A stretch of 44,396 nucleotides of DNA from CAYJLC01 sp964370735 (GTDB lineage Bacteria > Bacillota > Clostridia > Oscillospirales > Butyricicoccaceae): contig CAYJLC010000014.1 of assembly GCA_964370735.1 (NCBI GenBank), forward strand, positions 1 to 44,396, in the 5' to 3' direction. This document shows, piece after piece, positions 41,681-44,396 of this stretch. Positions within the stretch are counted from its first letter, which is position 1; every line of letters starts with the position of its first letter. The position numbers and the translations under genes were made by a program. The notes beneath the pieces were generated by a model that saw nothing but the letters and a program-made list of their open reading frames with translations, searched no databases and was not told where the DNA came from.

Positions 41681-41711
41681 AATGGGACTGTCGCTATTAG
41701 ACAGTCCCATT
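41681..41711 (+). terminator. Intrinsic terminator after the ABC exporter
   Basis: Perfect 12-bp arms AATGGGACTGTC and GACAGTCCCATT surround a seven-base loop, followed by a T run. Confidence 0.88.
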
Positions 41712-41759
41712 TTTTATGTTTTAATTTATTTTTTACAGCTTAAAAAAGGGCAAAAAAAA

Positions 41760-41777
41760 GCGACACAAACGTGTCGC
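41760..41777 (-). terminator. Intrinsic terminator after rpmE
   Basis: Arms GCGACAC and GTGTCGC surround a four-base loop, and on the minus strand an eight-base T run follows. It begins 6 bases after the rpmE stop. Confidence 0.85.
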
Positions 41778-41783
41778 ATAAGC

Positions 41784-41984
41784 TTATTTTAAGCCGAATT
41801 TTTTGTTGAATTTATCAACTCTACCACCAGCATCAACAAGTTTTTGTTTACCTGTGAAGAATGGGTGACATTTAGAACAAATCTCTGTGTGAATGTTTTC
41901 TTTTGTAGAACGAGTTTTGATAACTTCGCCACAAGCACAGATGATATCTGTTTCTACGTATTTTGGATGGATTGAATCTTTCAT
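41784..41984 (-). CDS. rpmE: Ribosomal protein bL31
   Basis: This is a 66-residue large-subunit protein. It is the zinc-binding (C+) form, with Cys pairs in ICACGEV and EICSKCHPFFTGKQK. GGAGG precedes the ATG. It starts 21 bases after rplT without a visible terminator, so it is probably the fourth gene of infC-rpmI-rplT-rpmE; a terminator follows at 41760-41777. Confidence 0.95.
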   Translation of the reverse strand: MKDSIHPKYVETDIICACGEVIKTRSTKENIHTEICSKCHPFFTGKQKLVDAGGRVDKFNKKFGLK

Positions 41985-42005
41985 TTTAAAACCTCCGAAT
42001 AAAGA

Positions 42006-42359
42006 TTAAAGTGCTGCTTTAGCTTTTACTACTAGAGAAGCGAAAGCTGCTTTATCGTTTACAGCAAGGTCAGCTAACATTTTTCTGTTGATTTCAATGT
42101 TTGCTTTCTTTAAACCGTTCATGAAACGAGAGTAGTTGATACCGTTTACTTTTGCTTCAGCAGAAATTCTTGTGATCCATAAAGTTCTGAAATCACGTTT
42201 TTTAAGTTTTCTACCGATGTATGCATATTTTAATGATTTAATAACAGCTTGGTTAGCCATTTTGAAATGCTTAGATTTAGCACCCCAGTAACCTTTAGCT
42301 AGTTTTAATACTTTTTTACGTCTTTTGCGCGTCATCATAGCGCCTTTAACTCTTGCCAT
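42006..42359 (-). CDS. rplT: Ribosomal protein bL20
   Basis: This is a 117-residue basic large-subunit assembly protein (MARVKGAMMTRKRRKKVLKL, then KGYWGAKSKHFKMANQAVIKSLKYAYIGRKLKKRDFRTLW). Length and order after infC-rpmI are standard. L20 represses its own operon in other Firmicutes through an upstream leader. A candidate leader with a terminator hairpin is at 43172-43310. Confidence 0.96.
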   Translation of the reverse strand: MARVKGAMMTRKRRKKVLKLAKGYWGAKSKHFKMANQAVIKSLKYAYIGRKLKKRDFRTLWITRISAEAKVNGINYSRFMNGLKKANIEINRKMLADLAVNDKAAFASLVVKAKAAL

Positions 42360-42384
42360 TTATGTGGGCCTCCTTTTTAATAAA

Positions 42385-42585
42385 TTATCTAGCGTATGGG
42401 ATTAAACGCATGATTTGTGGTGCGTTTGATACATCTACATAGCCTGCTTTTCTTAAAGCTCTTTTACGTTTTGTTGTTTTTTTGTTAAGTATATGACGAC
42501 GGTTTGCGTGAGTTAATTTGATTTTACCGCTTTTTGATACTTTAAATCTTTTTTTGGCACCTGTGTGCGTTTTAATTTTAGGCAT
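42385..42585 (-). CDS. rpmI: Ribosomal protein bL35
   Basis: This is a 66-residue basic protein (MPKIKTHTGAKKRFKVSKSGKIK, HILNKKTTKRKRALR), the classic L35 sequence, lying between infC and rplT. AAGGAG precedes the ATG. Confidence 0.96.
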   Translation of the reverse strand: MPKIKTHTGAKKRFKVSKSGKIKLTHANRRHILNKKTTKRKRALRKAGYVDVSNAPQIMRLIPYAR

Positions 42586-42652
42586 TGTTGGGTTCTCCTT
42601 TTCCTAGAATGTTTTATTGCAATCATCATATTAAATATGAAGAATTACCAAG

Positions 42653-43165
42653 TTACTTTTTTGGAGCTAAAAACATAATCATTTGCTTGCCTTCGAGTTT
42701 TGGTTGTTTTTCAACAGTACCGAATTCCTCGCATTTTTCAGCAAAGCCTTTCAGTATTTCGACACCAATCGAAGAATGAGCGATTTCACGACCACGAAAT
42801 CTAACAGAAACTTTAACTTTGTCGCCTGATTTTAGGAATTTCACTGCATGTTTTACTTTAACTTCGACATCGTGAGTATCAATACCAGGAGATAATCTGA
42901 TTTCTTTGATTTCAACTACGTGTTGTTTTTTTCTTGCTTCTTTCTCGCGTTTTTGTTGTTCAAATCTGAATTTACCATAGTCCATAACTCGGCATACTGG
43001 CGGAACAGATTTTGGCGCGATTTTAACTAGATCCAAACCACGTTCATTTGCAATTTCAAGTGCTCTAGCTGATGATACAACTCCAAGTTGCTCACCTTCT
43101 GCATCAATAAGACGCACTTCTTTGTCTTTAATTTCTTCATTGATTTGATGTTCCAAATTACTTAT
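42653..43165 (-). CDS. infC: Translation initiation factor IF-3 (non-AUG start)
   Basis: IF-3 monitors start-codon selection on the 30S subunit. About 170 residues contain QINEEIKDKEVRLIDAEGEQLG, the linker VCRVMDYGKFRFEQQKREKEARKKQ, and the C-terminal KVKVSVRFRGREIAH...KQMIMFLAPKK. There is no in-frame ATG near the N-terminus. A perfect GGAGGTG lies just upstream, and the codons at suitable distance are ATA (43163-43165, nine bases from GGAGG) and ATT (43169-43171, three bases). Near-cognate starts are the rule for infC, because IF-3 discriminates against them and so autoregulates. I place the start at ATA by spacing; ATT is the main alternative. A candidate L20 leader lies upstream. Confidence 0.9.
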   Translation of the reverse strand: MSNLEHQINEEIKDKEVRLIDAEGEQLGVVSSARALEIANERGLDLVKIAPKSVPPVCRVMDYGKFRFEQQKREKEARKKQHVVEIKEIRLSPGIDTHDVEVKVKHAVKFLKSGDKVKVSVRFRGREIAHSSIGVEILKGFAEKCEEFGTVEKQPKLEGKQMIMFLAPKK

Positions 43166-43171
43166 GTTAAT

Positions 43172-43310
43172 ACACCTCCATAAAAATAAAAAATGGACAG
43201 ATACACCCGTCCATACACATAAAAATACCAATAAGGTATTAAAAATACGATGTTAACCTAAGCCGAAAGCTTTTGGTGAGGACTGAGTGACCTACTTTAT
43301 TGTTCGATAT
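43172..43310 (-). promoter_or_regulatory. infC leader, candidate L20-type attenuator
   Basis: This is the untranslated leader between the promoter (43311-43339) and infC. On the minus strand it contains a CCAAAAGC...GGCTTAGG segment (around 43255-43275), a GGTATT/AATACC hairpin (43224-43240) and a terminator-like hairpin with a T run (43193-43214) right before the ribosome-binding site. This layout matches transcription attenuation of infC-rpmI-rplT by L20 in Firmicutes. The antiterminator pairing was not worked out. Confidence 0.6.
43193..43214 (-). terminator. Attenuator hairpin in the infC leader
   Basis: On the minus strand, ATGGACGG and CTGTCCAT (one G-U) surround GTGTAT, directly followed by TTTTTTATTTTT and then GGAGG of infC. 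It is a complete intrinsic terminator placed before the first gene, as expected for attenuation. Confidence 0.75.
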
Positions 43311-43339
43311 ATTCTATCATATATATATAGACTTGTCAA
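43311..43339 (-). promoter_or_regulatory. Sigma-A type promoter for the infC operon
   Basis: On the minus strand, a perfect TTGACA (43334-43339) and TAGAAT (43311-43316) are 17 bases apart. It stands back to back with the tRNA promoter at 43354. Confidence 0.85.
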
Positions 43340-43353
43340 GAGCTTTTTAAATA

Positions 43354-43382
43354 TTGACAATAATTTTTTTTTGTGGTATAAT
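43354..43382 (+). promoter_or_regulatory. Consensus promoter for the tRNA-Thr transcript
   Basis: Perfect TTGACA (43354-43359) and perfect TATAAT (43377-43382) are separated by 17 bases. This is the strongest promoter match in the window, about 110 bases before the tRNA. Confidence 0.88.
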
Positions 43383-43491
43383 ATTTTGAACTTAGCAGTT
43401 TAATATTACGCTTAAAAATTTAGAGCATTTTATATTATAATGTATAAAGTTTTAAGGTCGTAATCACAAACGGGTTAAGCGTCATGCTTGT

Positions 43492-43567
43492 GCTGATGTA
43501 GCTCAGTAGGTAGAGCACTTCATTGGTAGTGAAGAGGTCGTCGGTTCAAATCCGATCATCAGCTCCA
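43492..43567 (+). tRNA. tRNA-Thr (anticodon GGT)
   Basis: GCTGATG pairs with CATCAGC in the acceptor stem. The anticodon stem CTTCA/TGAAG holds the loop TTGGTAG with anticodon GGT at 43525-43527, and the T-arm contains GTTCAAATC. CCA is encoded (43565-43567). The discriminator base is T. It reads ACC/ACU codons. Confidence 0.95.
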
Positions 43568-43611
43568 AAAGCATAAGACTTTAAAACAAACACAACTAAA
43601 AAGGAATATTT

Positions 43612-43989
43612 ATGAATAAAAACCAAGGATTTATATACGCATTTCTTGCAAATACTGTTTTTGTATTAATAATTCCATATTTATTAAAGATGATTAGTCT
43701 AGATACATCATATCAAGCGATGTATATGTCTTTAGGTGTTGCGATTTATTTTTTAGTAACTGGTAGATATTTTGCCACGATTACAAATAAATCATACATT
43801 CTAGTGGCGATTAGCCTGCCATTTTCAATAGCGCTTATGTATTTATTGTTTAACACTATAAATGAGCAACATATACAATATATAGCACTTCATGTGATTT
43901 TTAGCTTTCTAGGTGTGCGTTTAGGCAACACAAAAAAGCGTTTAGAAAAATTGCGCGAAGAAATGAAAAAAAGTGTTGACAAAGAATAA
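43612..43989 (+). CDS. Unrecognised four-helix membrane protein
   Basis: I do not recognise this 125-residue protein. It has four hydrophobic segments (about 8-26, 34-50, 62-81 and 88-104) and a charged, coiled C-terminal tail KKRLEKLREEMKKSVDKE on the cytoplasmic side by the positive-inside rule. AAGGAATATTT precedes the ATG. It lies between tRNA genes and is likely read from the tRNA-Thr promoter, as no terminator is seen between them. A consensus promoter for the next tRNA overlaps its last codons. Confidence 0.65.
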   Translation: MNKNQGFIYAFLANTVFVLIIPYLLKMISLDTSYQAMYMSLGVAIYFLVTGRYFATITNKSYILVAISLPFSIALMYLLFNTINEQHIQYIALHVIFSFLGVRLGNTKKRLEKLREEMKKSVDKE

Positions 43990-44004
43990 AATCTTTGATA
44001 TAAT
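43976..44004 (+). promoter_or_regulatory. Consensus promoter upstream of tRNA-Ser, first of two
   Basis: Perfect TTGACA (43976-43981) and perfect TATAAT (43999-44004) have a 17-base spacer. The -35 box lies inside the last codons of the preceding membrane-protein gene. Confidence 0.82.
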
Positions 44005-44069
44005 AATCAAGCTGATTAATATATCGGATAAACACTTTGAAAATATTTTAAAAAAAGATTAAAAAAGTG

Positions 44070-44098
44070 TTGACAAAATGTCTAATTAGTGATATACT
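44070..44098 (+). promoter_or_regulatory. Consensus promoter upstream of tRNA-Ser, second of two
   Basis: Perfect TTGACA (44070-44075) and TATACT (44093-44098) have a 17-base spacer, 18 bases before the tRNA. The upstream context AAAAAAGTG before TTGACA is shared with the first promoter. Confidence 0.85.
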
Positions 44099-44115
44099 AA
44101 TTAAGCTACAAACTT

Positions 44116-44206
44116 GGAGAGATGGTCGAGTTGGTTTAAGGCACCGGTCTTGAAAACCGGCGAGGTGTTAAAGCCTCCGTGGGTTCGAATCCCACTCTCT
44201 CCGCCA
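44116..44206 (+). tRNA. tRNA-Ser (anticodon TGA)
   Basis: GGAGAGA pairs with TCTCTCC. The anticodon stem CCGGT/ACCGG holds CTTGAAA with anticodon TGA at 44151-44153. A long variable arm (type II tRNA), discriminator G and encoded CCA identify tRNA-Ser. Confidence 0.95.
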
Positions 44207-44210
44207 AAAA

Positions 44211-44236
44211 TAACCTTTCCTAATTTGGAAAGGTTA
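44211..44236 (+). terminator. Terminator between the two tRNA-Ser genes
   Basis: Perfect 10-bp arms TAACCTTTCC and GGAAAGGTTA surround a six-base loop, followed by ATTTTT. It would end or attenuate the first tRNA-Ser transcript. The next tRNA starts 11 bases later with no visible promoter, so read-through is needed for it. Confidence 0.8.
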
Positions 44237-44247
44237 ATTTTTAAAGT

Positions 44248-44338
44248 GGAGAACTACCCAAGCTGGTGAAGGGGCTCCCCTGCTAAGGGAGTAGGTCGCG
44301 AAAGTGGCGCGAGGGTTCAAATCCCTCGTTCTCCGCCA
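44248..44338 (+). tRNA. tRNA-Ser (anticodon GCT)
   Basis: GGAGAAC pairs with GTTCTCC. The anticodon stem CTCCC/GGGAG holds CTGCTAA with anticodon GCT at 44282-44284. The long variable arm, discriminator G and encoded CCA are typical of tRNA-Ser for AGC/AGU codons. Confidence 0.95.
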
Positions 44339-44396
44339 TATTGAATCACCCTGTCTGATTAGAACATTTTACTCTAAGTGTTTTAATTAGATTGGG

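Noticed and set aside
43166..43231. Upstream extension of infC to a TTG
   Set aside because: The extension would translate through the attenuator hairpin and the ribosome-binding site, and IF-3 homologues do not have such an N-terminus.

Overview
The window is AT-rich, gene-dense bacterial chromosome from an anaerobic, probably spore-forming member of the Clostridia. The main evidence is the yajC - TIGR04086 - SCIFF peptide - SCIFF maturase block, an alpha/beta-type small acid-soluble spore protein, a monomeric [FeFe]-hydrogenase, a FeoB-associated Cys-rich peptide, and the argS-DUF1934 pair. There is no rRNA, CRISPR array, transposase or phage module. I could not place the genus.

Layout. 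Positions 1-508 hold a non-coding fold-back repeat. From 0.5 to 6.9 kb, mostly on the minus strand, are a DHH phosphoesterase, a two-component system, the SCIFF maturase and its 45-residue Cys-rich precursor, a small membrane protein and yajC. Endonuclease III (+) then converges on feoA-feoB and a small Cys-rich membrane peptide. From 10.4 to 12.4 kb (-) are a TepA/ClpP-like protease, an unrecognised probable regulator, tadA and a small Cys protein. From 12.6 to 22.1 kb a group B-like [FeFe]-hydrogenase and a second hydrogenase-like protein fused to GGDEF flank glf and a glycosyltransferase, followed by an orphan ABC ATPase, a hemolysin III-family protein and a GGDEF protein with a degenerate EAL domain. 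From 22.3 to 27.2 kb (-) are a MoeA-like protein, a NERD-like membrane protein, a DHHW/MBOAT acetylation pair and a DUF4358 lipoprotein. From 27.4 to 32.2 kb (-) are argS, DUF1934, murI, ddl and a spore protein. A PrsA-like foldase (+) converges on a molybdenum hydroxylase operon (33.9-37.9 kb, -). A heterodimeric ABC exporter (+) converges on infC-rpmI-rplT-rpmE (-). Three tRNA genes close the window.

How genes work together. The three-subunit molybdenum hydroxylase is co-transcribed with its own cofactor nucleotidyltransferase, while a MoeA-like protein lies 10 kb away. Two hydrogenase-related proteins and two diguanylate cyclase-type proteins within 10 kb suggest a link between redox or H2 state and cyclic-di-GMP, which is an inference. 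Cell-envelope functions (murI, ddl, glf, glycosyltransferase, MBOAT/DHHW, PrsA) are frequent.

Two architectural features stand out. First, convergent gene ends are repeatedly occupied by mosaic intergenic repeats built from short palindromic blocks in different combinations. Second, fifteen promoters can be read with two recognisable hexamers exactly 17 bp apart, so much of the transcription map can be proposed directly from sequence.
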